In this document: piece after piece, positions 17,663 to 26,781 of the stretch
Numbering within the stretch: position 1 is the first letter of the stretch
Layout: each line of letters starts with the position of its first letter
Source of the DNA: Streptomyces sp. NBC_01232
GTDB taxonomy: Bacteria > Actinomycetota > Actinomycetes > Streptomycetales > Streptomycetaceae
Length of the DNA stretch: 64,000 nt
NCBI RefSeq assembly: GCF_035989885.1
Contig: NZ_CP108518.1
Span: 6,067,001 to 6,131,000, forward strand
Reading direction: 5' to 3'
The notes under the pieces: generated by a model
Database searches by the model: none
Seen by the model: the letters and a program-made list of their open reading frames with translations, nothing else
What the model was told of the DNA's origin: nothing
Translations under genes and position numbers: made by a program

Positions 17663-19681
17663 GTGCCGAACTTCCCCACAGTCCCCGACGCGGCCGAACC
17701 GGCTGTGCCACCCTCACCCCAGCACCCGTGCACGCCGCCCGAACTCAACCGCACGACATGGGACTTCGCCGCTCGTCGGCTCCTCGCCAAGATGCTCGGC
17801 GAATTCGCCTACGAGGAGATCATCCGCCCCGTCCCCACCCCGGTCGCCGCCGGCGACGCCTGGACCCTCACCCTCGACGACGGCAGCATCCTCGGCTTCC
17901 GCGCCCGCCGCCGCTCGTACGGCAGCTGGCACGTCACCCCGGACACCATCACCCTCACCCCGCCGGCACCCCCGACGACCGGGCTGCCCTCGCCGACCGG
18001 GCTGCCCTCGCCGGCCGGACCGGCCTCGCCGGCCGGACCGGCCTCGCCGGCCGGACCGGCCTCGCCGGCCGGACCGGCCACGCCGACCGGACCGGCCTCG
18101 CCGGCCGGGCAGCCTTCATCGGCCGGGGCGGGAGACCTCGGGAACCCGACCGCCTTCGGCGACCCGTACTCCTTCCTCATCCGGGCCCGCACCCTCCTCG
18201 GCCTCGACGGACCCACCCTCGGCCACCTCGTCCGCGAACTGAGCGCCACCCTCGCCGCCGACGCCCGGCTCGACCACACCGCACTCACCGCCGACGTCCT
18301 CGCCGACCTCGACTACGCCTCCCTGGAAGGCCACCAGACCGGCCACCCCTGGCTCGTCCCCAACAAGGGCCGCATCGGACTCTCCGCCTCCGACACCGCG
18401 GCCTGGGCCCCCGAGGCCCGCACCCGCCAGCGGCTGCCCTGGCTCGCCGCCCACACCTCGCTCGCCACCTACCGCGGCACCGCCGGCCTGGAGGACCCCG
18501 CCCGCCTCTACACCGCCGAGCTCGGCCCCGTCACCCGCGCCACCTTCGACCAGTGCCTGCGCGACCGCGGCCTCGACCCGCTCCACTACCTCTATCTCCC
18601 GGTCCACCCCTGGCAGTGGGACGAGGTCGTCCTCCCCCTCTTCGCCCCCGCCCTCGCCTCCGGCGCGCTGGTGCCGCTCCCCGCGGATCCCGACGTACGG
18701 CTCCCGCAGCAGTCGGTCCGCACCTTCCTCAACCTCAGCCGACCCGACCGCCACAGCGTCAAACTCCCGCTGTCCGTCTTCAACACCATGGTCTGGCGCG
18801 GACTGCCCAGCGACCTCGCGCTCGCCGCCCCCGCCGTCACCGCCTGGATCCACTCCCTCCGCGACGGCGACCCCTTCCTCCGCGACAAATGCCGGGTCGT
18901 CCTCCTCGGCGAGGTCGCCTCCGTCTCCGTCCGCCACCCCGTCTACGACGTACTCCCCGAGGTCCCGTACCAGTACAAGGAGCTCCTCGGCGCGATCTGG
19001 CGCGAGCCGCTCACCGGCCTGCTGGCACCCGGCGAGCGTGCCCGCACGCTCGCCTCCCTGCTGCACACCGATCCGCGCGGCCGGTCCTTCACCGCCGAGC
19101 TCGTCGCCCGGTCCGGGCTGACACCCACCGTCTGGCTGCAGCGCCTCTTCGCCGCCCTCCTGCCCCCACTGCTCCACTTCCTCTACCGCTACGGCACCGT
19201 CTTCTCCCCGCACGGCGAGAACGCCGTCGTGATCTTCGACGAGCACGACGTGCCGGTCCGCCTCGCGGTCAAGGACTTCGTGGACGACGTCAACATCAGC
19301 GACGAACCGCTGCCCGAGCTGGCGTCCCTGCCCGACGAGGTCCGGGCGGTCCTGCTCACCGAGCCCGCCGACTTCCTGCCCCAGTTCATCCACTCCGGTC
19401 TCTTCGTCGGCGTCTTCCGGTACCTCTCGGCCCTGTGCGAGGACCGCCTGGGCGTCCCGGAGGACGAGTTCTGGTCGCTCGTACGGGCGGAGATCCTGCG
19501 CCACCAGGCCCGCTTCCCCGAGCTCAAGGACCGCTACGAGCTCTTCGACCTGCTCGGCGAACGCATCGGACGGCTCTGCCTCAACCGGAACCGGCTCTAC
19601 GAGGACGGCTACCGCGACCGCGCCGACCGGCCGCACGCGGTGCAGCACGGCACCGTCCCCAACCCCTTGCACCGGCCATGA
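17663..19681 (+). CDS. IucA/IucC family NIS siderophore synthetase with hexapeptide repeats
   Basis: 672 residues. The catalytic part has GHPWLVPNKGRIGL, HPWQW (315-319), PQQSVRTFLN, KLPLSVFNTMVWRG and HGENAVVIFDEHDVPVRLAVKDF (517 onward), followed by the FhuF-like C-terminal region. Residues 106-153 are eight Gly/Pro-rich hexapeptides of AGPASP type, encoded by a near-perfect 18-bp tandem repeat and inserted between the N-terminal domain and the synthetase core. GTG 17663 is preferred for its GAGGAGCCCC ribosome-binding region; GTG 17627 is in frame but lacks one. The enzyme probably performs the second condensation of the pathway. Confidence 0.92.
   Translation: MPNFPTVPDAAEPAVPPSPQHPCTPPELNRTTWDFAARRLLAKMLGEFAYEEIIRPVPTPVAAGDAWTLTLDDGSILGFRARRRSYGSWHVTPDTITLTPPAPPTTGLPSPTGLPSPAGPASPAGPASPAGPASPAGPATPTGPASPAGQPSSAGAGDLGNPTAFGDPYSFLIRARTLLGLDGPTLGHLVRELSATLAADARLDHTALTADVLADLDYASLEGHQTGHPWLVPNKGRIGLSASDTAAWAPEARTRQRLPWLAAHTSLATYRGTAGLEDPARLYTAELGPVTRATFDQCLRDRGLDPLHYLYLPVHPWQWDEVVLPLFAPALASGALVPLPADPDVRLPQQSVRTFLNLSRPDRHSVKLPLSVFNTMVWRGLPSDLALAAPAVTAWIHSLRDGDPFLRDKCRVVLLGEVASVSVRHPVYDVLPEVPYQYKELLGAIWREPLTGLLAPGERARTLASLLHTDPRGRSFTAELVARSGLTPTVWLQRLFAALLPPLLHFLYRYGTVFSPHGENAVVIFDEHDVPVRLAVKDFVDDVNISDEPLPELASLPDEVRAVLLTEPADFLPQFIHSGLFVGVFRYLSALCEDRLGVPEDEFWSLVRAEILRHQARFPELKDRYELFDLLGERIGRLCLNRNRLYEDGYRDRADRPHAVQHGTVPNPLHRP
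17978..18121 (+). repeat. 18-bp in-frame tandem repeat (8 units) inside the NIS synthetase gene
   Basis: Eight consecutive 18-bp units encode T/A-G-L/P/Q-P/A-S/T-P/S hexapeptides; the central copies repeat GGACCGGCCTCGCCGGCC almost exactly. The repeat stays in frame and is a likely site of copy-number variation. Confidence 0.9.
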
Positions 19682-19717
19682 TTCCTCGCCGGTGCGCTCG
19701 CTGTCAGTGCGGCCCCG

Positions 19718-19723
19718 TAGGGT
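19718..19723 (+). promoter_or_regulatory. -10 element TAGGGT upstream of the helicase gene
   Basis: TAGGGT is followed by 10 nt and then ATG 19734, giving at most a few nucleotides of leader. No ribosome-binding site fits. Confidence 0.45.
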
Positions 19724-19733
19724 TGGCAGTGCT

Positions 19734-21704
19734 ATGACGAAGCCCTCCCTCCCCGACCTGCTGCACGCCGCCGTCTCCGCCGTCGGCGGTACGGAGCGCC
19801 CCGGCCAGGTGGCCATGGCCGAAGCCGTCGCCGAAGCGATCGACGACAACTCCCACCGGCTCATCCAGGCCGGTACCGGCACCGGCAAGTCCCTCGGCTA
19901 CCTGGTGCCGGCCCTCGCCCACGGCGAGCGCGTGGTCGTCGCCACGGCGACCCTCGCCCTCCAGCGGCAGCTGGTCGAGCGCGACCTGCCCCGGACCGTG
20001 GACGCACTGCATCCGCAGCTGCGCCGCCGTCCGCAGTTCGCCATGCTCAAGGGCCGGTCCAACTACCTGTGCCTGCACCGCCTGCACGAGGGTGCTCCAC
20101 AGGACGAGGAGGACGGCCTCTTCGACCAGTTCGAGGCGGCCGCTCCCACGAGCAAGCTCGGCCAGGACCTGCTGCGGATGCGCGACTGGGCGGACGAGAC
20201 GGAGACCGGCGACCGCGACGACCTGACCCCGGGCGTCTCGGACAAGGCCTGGTCGCAGATCTCCGTCTCCTCACGCGAGTGCCTGGGTGCGACGAAGTGC
20301 GCGTACGGCGCCGAGTGCTTCGCGGAGGCCGCCCGCGAGCGGGCCAAGCTCGCGGACGTGGTCGTCACCAACCACGCACTGCTGGCCATCGACGCCATCG
20401 AGGGGGCCCCGGTGCTCCCGCAGCACGAGGTCCTGATCGTGGACGAGGCCCACGAGCTGGTCTCCCGGGTGACCGGGGTCGCCACCGGTGAGCTCACCCC
20501 GGGGCAGGTCAACCGTGCCGTGAAGCGTGCGGCCAAGCTGGTCGACGAGAAGACCGCCGACTCCCTGCAGACCGCCGCCGAATCCTTCGAGCGGGTCATG
20601 GAGCTGGCGCTCCCGGGCCGGCTGGAGCAGGTCCCCGAGGACCTGGGCTATGCGTTGATGTCCCTGCGGGACGCCGCACGCAATGTGATCTCGGCGATCG
20701 GTGCGACGCGGGACAAGTCCGTCCACGACGAGGACGCCGTGCGCAAGCAGGCGCTGGCCGCAGTGGAGAGCATCCACGGGGTGGCGGAGCGGATCACCAA
20801 CGGCTCCGAGTACGACGTCGTCTGGTACGAGCGCCACGACCGCTTCGGCGCCACCCTCCGGGTCGCCCCGCTGTCGGTGTCCGGCCTGCTGCGCGAGAAG
20901 CTGTTCGAGGACCGCTCCGTGGTGCTGACCTCCGCCACCCTCAAGCTGGGCGGCGACTTCAACGGGGTCGCGGCCTCCCTGGGGCTGTCCCCCGAGGGCG
21001 TCGAGGGGGACGACGTCCCCGTCTGGCGGGGGCTCGACGTCGGCTCGCCCTTCGACTACCCGAAGCAGGGCATCCTCTACGTCGCCAAGCATCTGGCCAC
21101 GCCGGGCCGCGAGGGAACCCGCGGCGACATGATGGACGAGCTCGCCGAGCTGATCGAGGCGGCCGGCGGCCGCACCCTCGGTCTCTTCTCCTCCATGCGC
21201 GGCGCCAAGGCGGCCGCCGAGGAACTGCGCGGCCGACTCGACAACCCGATCCTGCTCCAGGGCGAGGAAACCCTCGGCGAGCTGATCAAATCCTTCGCCG
21301 CCGACCCGAAGACCTGCCTGTTCGGGACGCTGTCCCTCTGGCAGGGCGTGGACGTGCCCGGCCCCAGCTGCCAGCTCGTGATCATGGACCGGATCCCGTT
21401 CCCGCGCCCCGACGACCCTCTGATGAGCGCCCGCCAGAAGTCGGTGGAGGAGCACGGCGGCAACGGCTTCATGGCCGTCGCGGCCACGCATGCCGCGCTG
21501 CTCATGGCCCAGGGTGCGGGTCGTCTCGTACGGGCCTCGGGTGACCGGGGTGTCGTGGCGGTCCTCGACCCCCGGCTGGCCACGGCCCGGTACGGGAGCT
21601 TCCTGCGGGCCACGCTGCCGGACTTCTGGTACACCACGGACCGCAACCAGGTCCGCCGCTCCCTGGCGGCGATCGACGCGACGGCCAAGGCCGACGGCAA
21701 GTAA
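19734..21704 (+). CDS. DinG/Rad3-type ATP-dependent DNA helicase
   Basis: 656-residue superfamily 2 helicase of the XPD/DinG group. Walker A is GTGTGKS (47-53) and the DEAH box begins at D237 (VDEAHEL). Four cysteines between these motifs (NYLCLH, RECLG, TKCAYG, AECFAEA) are placed as the Fe-S cluster ligands of this group. Motif VI lies in the MAQGAGRLVRASGDRGVV segment. Such helicases unwind forked DNA, D-loops and R-loops. It starts 52 nt after the siderophore cluster but with its own TAGGGT box and is convergent with lexA. No LexA box was seen upstream, so SOS control is not supported. Confidence 0.9.
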   Translation: MTKPSLPDLLHAAVSAVGGTERPGQVAMAEAVAEAIDDNSHRLIQAGTGTGKSLGYLVPALAHGERVVVATATLALQRQLVERDLPRTVDALHPQLRRRPQFAMLKGRSNYLCLHRLHEGAPQDEEDGLFDQFEAAAPTSKLGQDLLRMRDWADETETGDRDDLTPGVSDKAWSQISVSSRECLGATKCAYGAECFAEAARERAKLADVVVTNHALLAIDAIEGAPVLPQHEVLIVDEAHELVSRVTGVATGELTPGQVNRAVKRAAKLVDEKTADSLQTAAESFERVMELALPGRLEQVPEDLGYALMSLRDAARNVISAIGATRDKSVHDEDAVRKQALAAVESIHGVAERITNGSEYDVVWYERHDRFGATLRVAPLSVSGLLREKLFEDRSVVLTSATLKLGGDFNGVAASLGLSPEGVEGDDVPVWRGLDVGSPFDYPKQGILYVAKHLATPGREGTRGDMMDELAELIEAAGGRTLGLFSSMRGAKAAAEELRGRLDNPILLQGEETLGELIKSFAADPKTCLFGTLSLWQGVDVPGPSCQLVIMDRIPFPRPDDPLMSARQKSVEEHGGNGFMAVAATHAALLMAQGAGRLVRASGDRGVVAVLDPRLATARYGSFLRATLPDFWYTTDRNQVRRSLAAIDATAKADGK

Positions 21705-21789
21705 CCCGCGAGGCCTTCCGTCGTACGGCTCTCCCTGCTTCCGGGGCCGGCCGGCCGAGCCCGCCCGCCGGTCCCCGGGCATGAAACAA

Positions 21790-21820
21790 CCCCCGGGACC
21801 GGCGCAGTGGATCCCGGGGG
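21790..21820. terminator. Bidirectional hairpin terminator
   Basis: 21790-21800 pairs with 21809-21820 across an 8-nt loop, with one bulged base; the stem is CCCCCGGGA-CC. It lies between the convergent helicase gene and lexA. Confidence 0.75.
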
Positions 21821-21838
21821 CTGAATGGGGGCGGCGGG

Positions 21839-22639
21839 TCAGACCCGGCGCAGTACCGCGACGACCTTGCCGAGGATGGTCGCCTCGTCGCCGGGGATCG
21901 GCTGGTAGGCGGCGTTGTGCGGGAGGAGCCAGACGTGGCCGTCCTCGCGCTTGAAACGCTTGACGGTGGCCTCGCCGTCGAGCATCGCGGCGACGATGTC
22001 GCCGTTCTCCGCGACGGGCTGGCGACGGACCGTGACCCAGTCGCCGTCACAGATGGCTGCCTCGATCATCGAGTCGCCGACGACCTTGAGGACGAAGAGC
22101 TCACCGTCACCGACCAGCTGGCGGGGGAGCGGGAACACGTCCTCGACCGACTCCTCGGCGAGGATCGGGCCGCCGGCCGCGATCCGGCCGACCAGGGGAA
22201 CGTAGGAGGCGGCGGGCTTGCCCGTCGTGTCCGTGGGCTGCGAGCTCGGCTGGTCGGAGCCGCGCACCTCGTAGGCCCGGGGGCGGTGCGGGTCGCGGCG
22301 CAGGAAGCCCTTGCGCTCCAGGGCCATCAGCTGGTGGGCGACCGACGACGTGCTGGACAGGCCGACGGCCTGGCCGATCTCCCGCATGGACGGCGGGTAA
22401 CCCCGCCGCTGGACGGAGTCGCGAATGACCTCGATGACCCTCCGCTGCCGGTCCGTGAGCCCGGAGCTGTCGGCGCGGATGCCTGGAGGTCGACCTGGCA
22501 GCGAGCGTGCGGGGCGTACTACGGGCTCCGCATCCGGGTTCAGGTTTGCGTCGTTCATGGCATGCACCGGCTCGAGTCGGCTCTGGCTCTGGGAGCGGTT
22601 CTGGGCAGTGATGGCGGCACTGTCTGCGGTGGTGGTCAC
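21839..22639 (-). CDS. lexA: LexA SOS repressor
   Basis: 266-residue repressor/protease. The winged-helix N-domain ([12 protein letters not shown], then [21 protein letters not shown]) binds SOS boxes. The self-cleavage site is A155-G156 in GRIAAGGP and the catalytic dyad is S190 (VGDSMIEA) and K227 (EATVKRF). The frame is open upstream, but GTG 22639 matches the N-terminus I recall for Streptomyces LexA and has a GAGAGGGG ribosome-binding site. An actinobacterial LexA box overlaps the -35 of its promoter, implying autoregulation. Confidence 0.96.
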   Translation of the reverse strand: MTTTADSAAITAQNRSQSQSRLEPVHAMNDANLNPDAEPVVRPARSLPGRPPGIRADSSGLTDRQRRVIEVIRDSVQRRGYPPSMREIGQAVGLSSTSSVAHQLMALERKGFLRRDPHRPRAYEVRGSDQPSSQPTDTTGKPAASYVPLVGRIAAGGPILAEESVEDVFPLPRQLVGDGELFVLKVVGDSMIEAAICDGDWVTVRRQPVAENGDIVAAMLDGEATVKRFKREDGHVWLLPHNAAYQPIPGDEATILGKVVAVLRRV

Positions 22640-22675
22640 GTCGGCCCCTCTCGAAATGTTCTCCCTAGCTGGACA

Positions 22676-22705
22676 ACGGTAGTTGCTTTCGAAAGGTTGC
22701 GCCAA
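22676..22705 (-). promoter_or_regulatory. lexA promoter
   Basis: On the minus strand, TTGGCG (22705-22700) and TACCGT (22681-22676) are separated by 18 nt. The -35 overlaps the LexA box at 22702-22717. Confidence 0.6.
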
Positions 22706-22717
22706 ACACACGTTCGA
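22702..22717. promoter_or_regulatory. LexA (SOS) box
   Basis: CCAAACACACGTTCGA matches the actinobacterial consensus TCGAAC-N4-GTTCGA at 10 of 12 defined positions, with a perfect right half and a permitted ACAC centre. It lies about 65 nt upstream of lexA and over its -35. Confidence 0.75.
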
Positions 22718-22927
22718 GTGAAAAAACGCAGATCGTCCTTCGTGTGCATATCAAGAGGTGTATGGACGATCGGTTCGCCGAACGCGGGTTCGGCCCTGCA
22801 TCCGCCGCTTACGGTACCCTTCCCGGTCGTATCGCCACCGTCCGGGCCCGTGTCCAGTGTGGCACCGGGAGGCCGCGCGTCCGCTCATCGGACGCCGCGA
22901 CACGCGGGGTCGTAGAAATCCGCCACA

Positions 22928-22974
22928 ACCCAAGATCTAGTGGTTGGATGAGCGCTGCCACCCAGAGGTTGTGG
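22928..22974. promoter_or_regulatory. Tandem NrdR boxes upstream of nrdR-nrdJ
   Basis: ACCCAAGATCTAGTGG (22928-22943; its complement matches the NrdR-box consensus ACACWATATWTTGTGT at 12 of 16) and a weaker CACCCAGAGGTTGTGG (22959-22974, about 8 of 16) start 31 bp apart. That is the three-helical-turn spacing known for paired NrdR boxes. The rest of 22640-23108 shows the lexA promoter and a possible -10 TATGCT at 23007-23012 and no gene. Confidence 0.6.
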
Positions 22975-23108
22975 TCCTCGGGTCTTCCGTGGCCCCCGGC
23001 ATCGCATATGCTGGTGGCTGCTGCACGAGCCCCCGACGGAGTCCGCCTCCGCCGTTCAGGGGCTCCGTGGGGTGATTCAGTCGTGCCAAGAGGGAGGGTG
23101 AGGGAACC

Positions 23109-23621
23109 ATGCACTGCCCTTTCTGCAGGCACCCCGACAGCCGCGTCGTCGACAGCCGCACCACGGACGACGGCACGTCGATCCGCAGGCGCCGTCAGTG
23201 CCCCGACTGCTCCCGTCGCTTCACGACGGTGGAGACGGCCTCGCTGATGGTGATCAAGCGCAGCGGGGTGACGGAACCCTTCAGCCGTACCAAGGTCATC
23301 TCCGGCGTGCGCAAGGCGTGCCAGGGGCGGCCGGTCACCGAGGACGCCCTCGCCAAGCTCGGCCAGCGGGTCGAGGAGGCGGTGCGCGCCACCGGGAGTG
23401 CCGAGCTGACCACCCACGATGTGGGTCTGGCCATACTCGGCCCGTTGCAGGAGCTCGACCTGGTCGCGTACCTGCGCTTCGCGTCCGTTTACAAAGCTTT
23501 CGACACCCTTGAAGACTTCGAGACCGCCATCGCGGAACTCCGCGTGTCGCGGCCTCGCCCCGAAGAGTGCGAGCTCGCGGCGACCGCCCAGGTCCCCGTG
23601 CCCGCCTCCGCCGCCGACTAG
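23109..23621 (+). CDS. nrdR: Transcriptional repressor NrdR
   Basis: 170-residue zinc-ribbon/ATP-cone repressor of ribonucleotide reductase genes. Zinc ligands are C3, C6, C31 and C34 (CPFC and CPDC). The ATP-cone follows, with [16 protein letters not shown], and senses ATP/dATP. A GAGGGTGAGGG ribosome-binding region precedes ATG 23109. It is followed by nrdJ 144 nt downstream, and tandem NrdR boxes lie upstream, so the pair is probably autoregulated. Confidence 0.96.
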   Translation: MHCPFCRHPDSRVVDSRTTDDGTSIRRRRQCPDCSRRFTTVETASLMVIKRSGVTEPFSRTKVISGVRKACQGRPVTEDALAKLGQRVEEAVRATGSAELTTHDVGLAILGPLQELDLVAYLRFASVYKAFDTLEDFETAIAELRVSRPRPEECELAATAQVPVPASAAD

Positions 23622-23765
23622 CCGGACGTCCCGTGCCGCGGCGCTCACGCGCCGTGACACGGCCGGCTGATCAGGCGAAGAGACGTAGAGACAAGACACA
23701 GCACCGTGCCGCGGAATATCGCTGGCACTTTAGGGCGTTTTTGCCCGCATATGGGAGGAAGCGGC

Positions 23766-26654
23766 ATGACAGAGACGGCGAGCAGCTCGGCACGTGGTTC
23801 CCGCGCCAAGGGGACCAAGGCTGCCAAGGGCGGCCTGCGTATCGAGCGCATCCACACCACCCCGGGCGTACACCCCTACGACGAGGTGAGCTGGGAGCGC
23901 CGTGACGTCGTCATGACCAACTGGCGCGACGGCTCGGTCAACTTCGAGCAGCGTGGCGTCGAGTTCCCCGACTTCTGGTCGGTGAACGCGGTCAATATCG
24001 TCACCAGCAAGTACTTCCGGGGCGCGGTCGGCACCCCGCAGCGCGAGACCGGTCTCAAGCAGCTGATCGACCGGATCGTGAAGACGTACACGAAGGCCGG
24101 CGAGGACTTCGACTACTTCTCGTCGCCCGCCGACGTGGAGATCTTCGAGCACGAGCTCACCTACGCCCTCCTGCACCAGATCTTCAGCTTCAACTCCCCG
24201 GTGTGGTTCAACGTCGGTACGCCCCAGCCGCAGCAGGTCTCGGCCTGCTTCATCCTGGCCGTCGACGACTCCATGGAGTCGATCCTCGACTGGTACAAGG
24301 AAGAGGGCATGATCTTCAAGGGCGGCTCCGGCGCCGGCCTGAACCTCTCCCGCATCCGCTCCTCCAAGGAGCTCCTCTCCTCCGGCGGCAACGCCTCCGG
24401 CCCGGTCTCCTTCATGCGCGGCGCCGATGCGTCCGCAGGAACGATCAAGTCCGGCGGCGCCACCCGCCGCGCGGCCAAGATGGTCGTCCTGGACGTGGAC
24501 CACCCGGACGTCGAGGCCTTCATCGAGACCAAGGTGAAGGAGGAGGAGAAGATCCGCGCCCTGCGCGACGCGGGCTTCGACATGGACCTGGGCGGCGACG
24601 ACATCACGTCCGTCCAGTACCAGAACGCCAACAACTCCGTCCGCGTGAACGACGAGTTCATGACGGCCGTCGAGAACGGCACCGAGTTCGGCCTGCGTGC
24701 CCGCATGACCGGTGAGGTCATCGAGAAGGTCGACGCCAAGGCGCTCTTCCGCAAGCTCGCCGAGGCCGCGTGGGCCTGTGCCGACCCGGGCATCCAGTAC
24801 GACGGTGTGATCAACAACTGGCACACCTGCCCCGAGTCCGGCCGCATCACCGCGTCCAACCCCTGCAGCGAGTACATGCACCTGGACAACACGTCCTGCA
24901 ACCTCGCCTCGCTCAACCTCATGAAGTTCCTGAACGACGACGGCAAGGGCAACCAGTCCTTCGACGCCGAGCGCTTCGCCAAGGTCGTCGAGCTCGTCAT
25001 CACCGCGATGGACATCTCCATCTGCTTCGCGGACTTCCCGACGCAGAAGATCGGCGACAACACCCGCGCCTTCCGCCAGCTGGGCATCGGCTACGCCAAC
25101 CTCGGCGCCCTGCTGATGGCCACCGGCCACGCGTACGACTCGGACGGCGGCCGCACCCTCGCCGCGTCGATCACCTCGCTGATGACCGGTACCGCGTACA
25201 AGCGCTCCGCCGAGCTGGCCGCCATCGTCGGTCCGTACGACGGCTACGCCCGCAACGCCGAGTCGCACAAGCGCGTCATGAAGCAGCACGCCGACGCCAA
25301 CGGCGTCGCGCCGCGCACCGACGACCTGGACAACAGCATCTGGGCCGCGGCCACCGAGGCCTGGCAGGACGTCCTGCGCCTCGGCGAGAAGAACGGCTTC
25401 CGCAACGCCCAGGCCTCCGTCCTCGCGCCGACCGGCACCATCGGTCTCGCGATGTCCTGCGACACCACCGGTGTCGAGCCGGACCTGGCCCTGGTCAAGT
25501 TCAAGAAGCTCGTCGGCGGCGGTTCGATGCAGATCGTCAACGGCACCGTCCCGCAGGCCCTGCGCCGCCTGGGCTACCAGGAGGAGCAGATCGAGGCGAT
25601 CGTCTCCCACATCGCCGAGCACGGTGTGGTCGTCGACGCCCCGGGCCTGAAGGCCGAGCACTACTCGGTGTTCGACTGCGCCATGGGTGAGCGTTCCATC
25701 TCCGCGATGGGTCACGTCCGCATGATGGCCGCGATCCAGCCCTGGATCTCCGGCGCGATCTCGAAGACGGTCAACATGCCGGAGACGGCGACCGTCGAGG
25801 AGATCGAGGAGATCTACTTCGAGGCGTGGAAGCTGGGCGTCAAGGCGCTCGCGATCTACCGCGACAACTGCAAGGTCGGCCAGCCCCTCTCCGCCAAGAA
25901 GAAGGAGGAGGAGAAGGAGGAGGTCACCGCCAAGACGGAGGAGACCATCCGCGCCGCCGTCGAGAAGGTCATCGAGTACCGCCCCGTCCGCAAGCGCCTC
26001 CCCAAGGGCCGCCCGGGCATCACCACCTCCTTCACGGTCGGTGGCGCAGAGGGCTACATGACGGCGAACTCCTACCCGGACGACGGTCTGGGCGAGGTCT
26101 TCCTGAAGATGTCCAAGCAGGGCTCGACCCTCGCGGGCATGATGGACGCCTTCTCGATCGCCGTCTCGGTCGGCCTGCAGTACGGCGTTCCGCTGGAGAC
26201 CTACGTCTCGAAGTTCACGAACATGCGCTTCGAGCCGGCCGGCATGACGGACGACCCGGACGTGCGGATGGCGCAGTCGATCGTCGACTACATCTTCCGC
26301 CGCGTGGCGCTCGACTTCCTGCCCTTCGAGACCCGCTCGGCCCTCGGCATCCACTCCGCCGAGGAGCGCCAGCGCCACCTCGACACCGGCTCCTACGAGC
26401 CCCTCGAGGACGAGTTGGACACCGAGTCCCTGACGCAGGCGACCCCGCTGGCCGCCGTCCCCTCGGCCCCGAAGCCGGTCGCGGCCGTCTCCCTCCCGGC
26501 CCCGAAGACGGCGCACAGCAGCGCCGAACTGGTCGAGATGCAGCTCGGCGTCTCCGCCGACGCCCCGCTGTGCTTCTCCTGCGGTACGAAGATGCAGCGC
26601 GCCGGCTCCTGCTACATCTGCGAGGGCTGCGGATCCACCAGCGGCTGCAGCTGA
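23766..26654 (+). CDS. nrdJ: Class II (vitamin B12-dependent) ribonucleoside-diphosphate reductase NrdJ
   Basis: 962-residue adenosylcobalamin-dependent reductase making deoxyribonucleotides independently of oxygen. The barrel has FNSPVWFNVG, the VSACFI cysteine, NPCSEYMHLDNTSCNLASLN with the radical-site Cys/Glu/Cys arrangement, and LAPTGTIGL. The C-terminus ends in a Cys-rich tail (CFSCGTKMQRAGSCYICEGC) typical of actinobacterial NrdJ. A Lys/Glu-rich insert (KKKEEEKEEV) lies near residue 715. ATG 23766 has GGGAGGA 7-8 nt upstream. It is downstream of nrdR and under the same NrdR boxes. Confidence 0.96.
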   Translation: MTETASSSARGSRAKGTKAAKGGLRIERIHTTPGVHPYDEVSWERRDVVMTNWRDGSVNFEQRGVEFPDFWSVNAVNIVTSKYFRGAVGTPQRETGLKQLIDRIVKTYTKAGEDFDYFSSPADVEIFEHELTYALLHQIFSFNSPVWFNVGTPQPQQVSACFILAVDDSMESILDWYKEEGMIFKGGSGAGLNLSRIRSSKELLSSGGNASGPVSFMRGADASAGTIKSGGATRRAAKMVVLDVDHPDVEAFIETKVKEEEKIRALRDAGFDMDLGGDDITSVQYQNANNSVRVNDEFMTAVENGTEFGLRARMTGEVIEKVDAKALFRKLAEAAWACADPGIQYDGVINNWHTCPESGRITASNPCSEYMHLDNTSCNLASLNLMKFLNDDGKGNQSFDAERFAKVVELVITAMDISICFADFPTQKIGDNTRAFRQLGIGYANLGALLMATGHAYDSDGGRTLAASITSLMTGTAYKRSAELAAIVGPYDGYARNAESHKRVMKQHADANGVAPRTDDLDNSIWAAATEAWQDVLRLGEKNGFRNAQASVLAPTGTIGLAMSCDTTGVEPDLALVKFKKLVGGGSMQIVNGTVPQALRRLGYQEEQIEAIVSHIAEHGVVVDAPGLKAEHYSVFDCAMGERSISAMGHVRMMAAIQPWISGAISKTVNMPETATVEEIEEIYFEAWKLGVKALAIYRDNCKVGQPLSAKKKEEEKEEVTAKTEETIRAAVEKVIEYRPVRKRLPKGRPGITTSFTVGGAEGYMTANSYPDDGLGEVFLKMSKQGSTLAGMMDAFSIAVSVGLQYGVPLETYVSKFTNMRFEPAGMTDDPDVRMAQSIVDYIFRRVALDFLPFETRSALGIHSAEERQRHLDTGSYEPLEDELDTESLTQATPLAAVPSAPKPVAAVSLPAPKTAHSSAELVEMQLGVSADAPLCFSCGTKMQRAGSCYICEGCGSTSGCS

Positions 26655-26692
26655 AAGTAGGCGCCCACCAGGTATGACGTGCCTGGTCCAAG

Positions 26693-26721
26693 CGGGGAGT
26701 CGGCGATGCGCCGGCTCCCCG
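26693..26721. terminator. Bidirectional hairpin terminator
   Basis: A 13-bp stem (26693-26705 with 26709-26721, one G-U wobble) with a 3-nt ATG loop, between nrdJ and the convergent DUF1152 gene. Confidence 0.8.
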
Positions 26722-26781
26722 TCGGCGTTCTTGCGCGTGGCATCCGAAGCAACGTCCGGCCTCCCCCGGCCCCCCTGGCCG

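Noticed and set aside
22720..23108. Cobalamin riboswitch upstream of nrdR-nrdJ
   Set aside because: No convincing B12-box (GCCACTG-type) or matching paired structure was seen; I recall the Streptomyces riboswitch being in front of the class I reductase genes instead.
23730..26516. 928-codon open frame on the minus strand
   Set aside because: It lies antisense to nrdJ, which has unambiguous class II reductase motifs; the antisense frame is an artefact of high-GC codon use.
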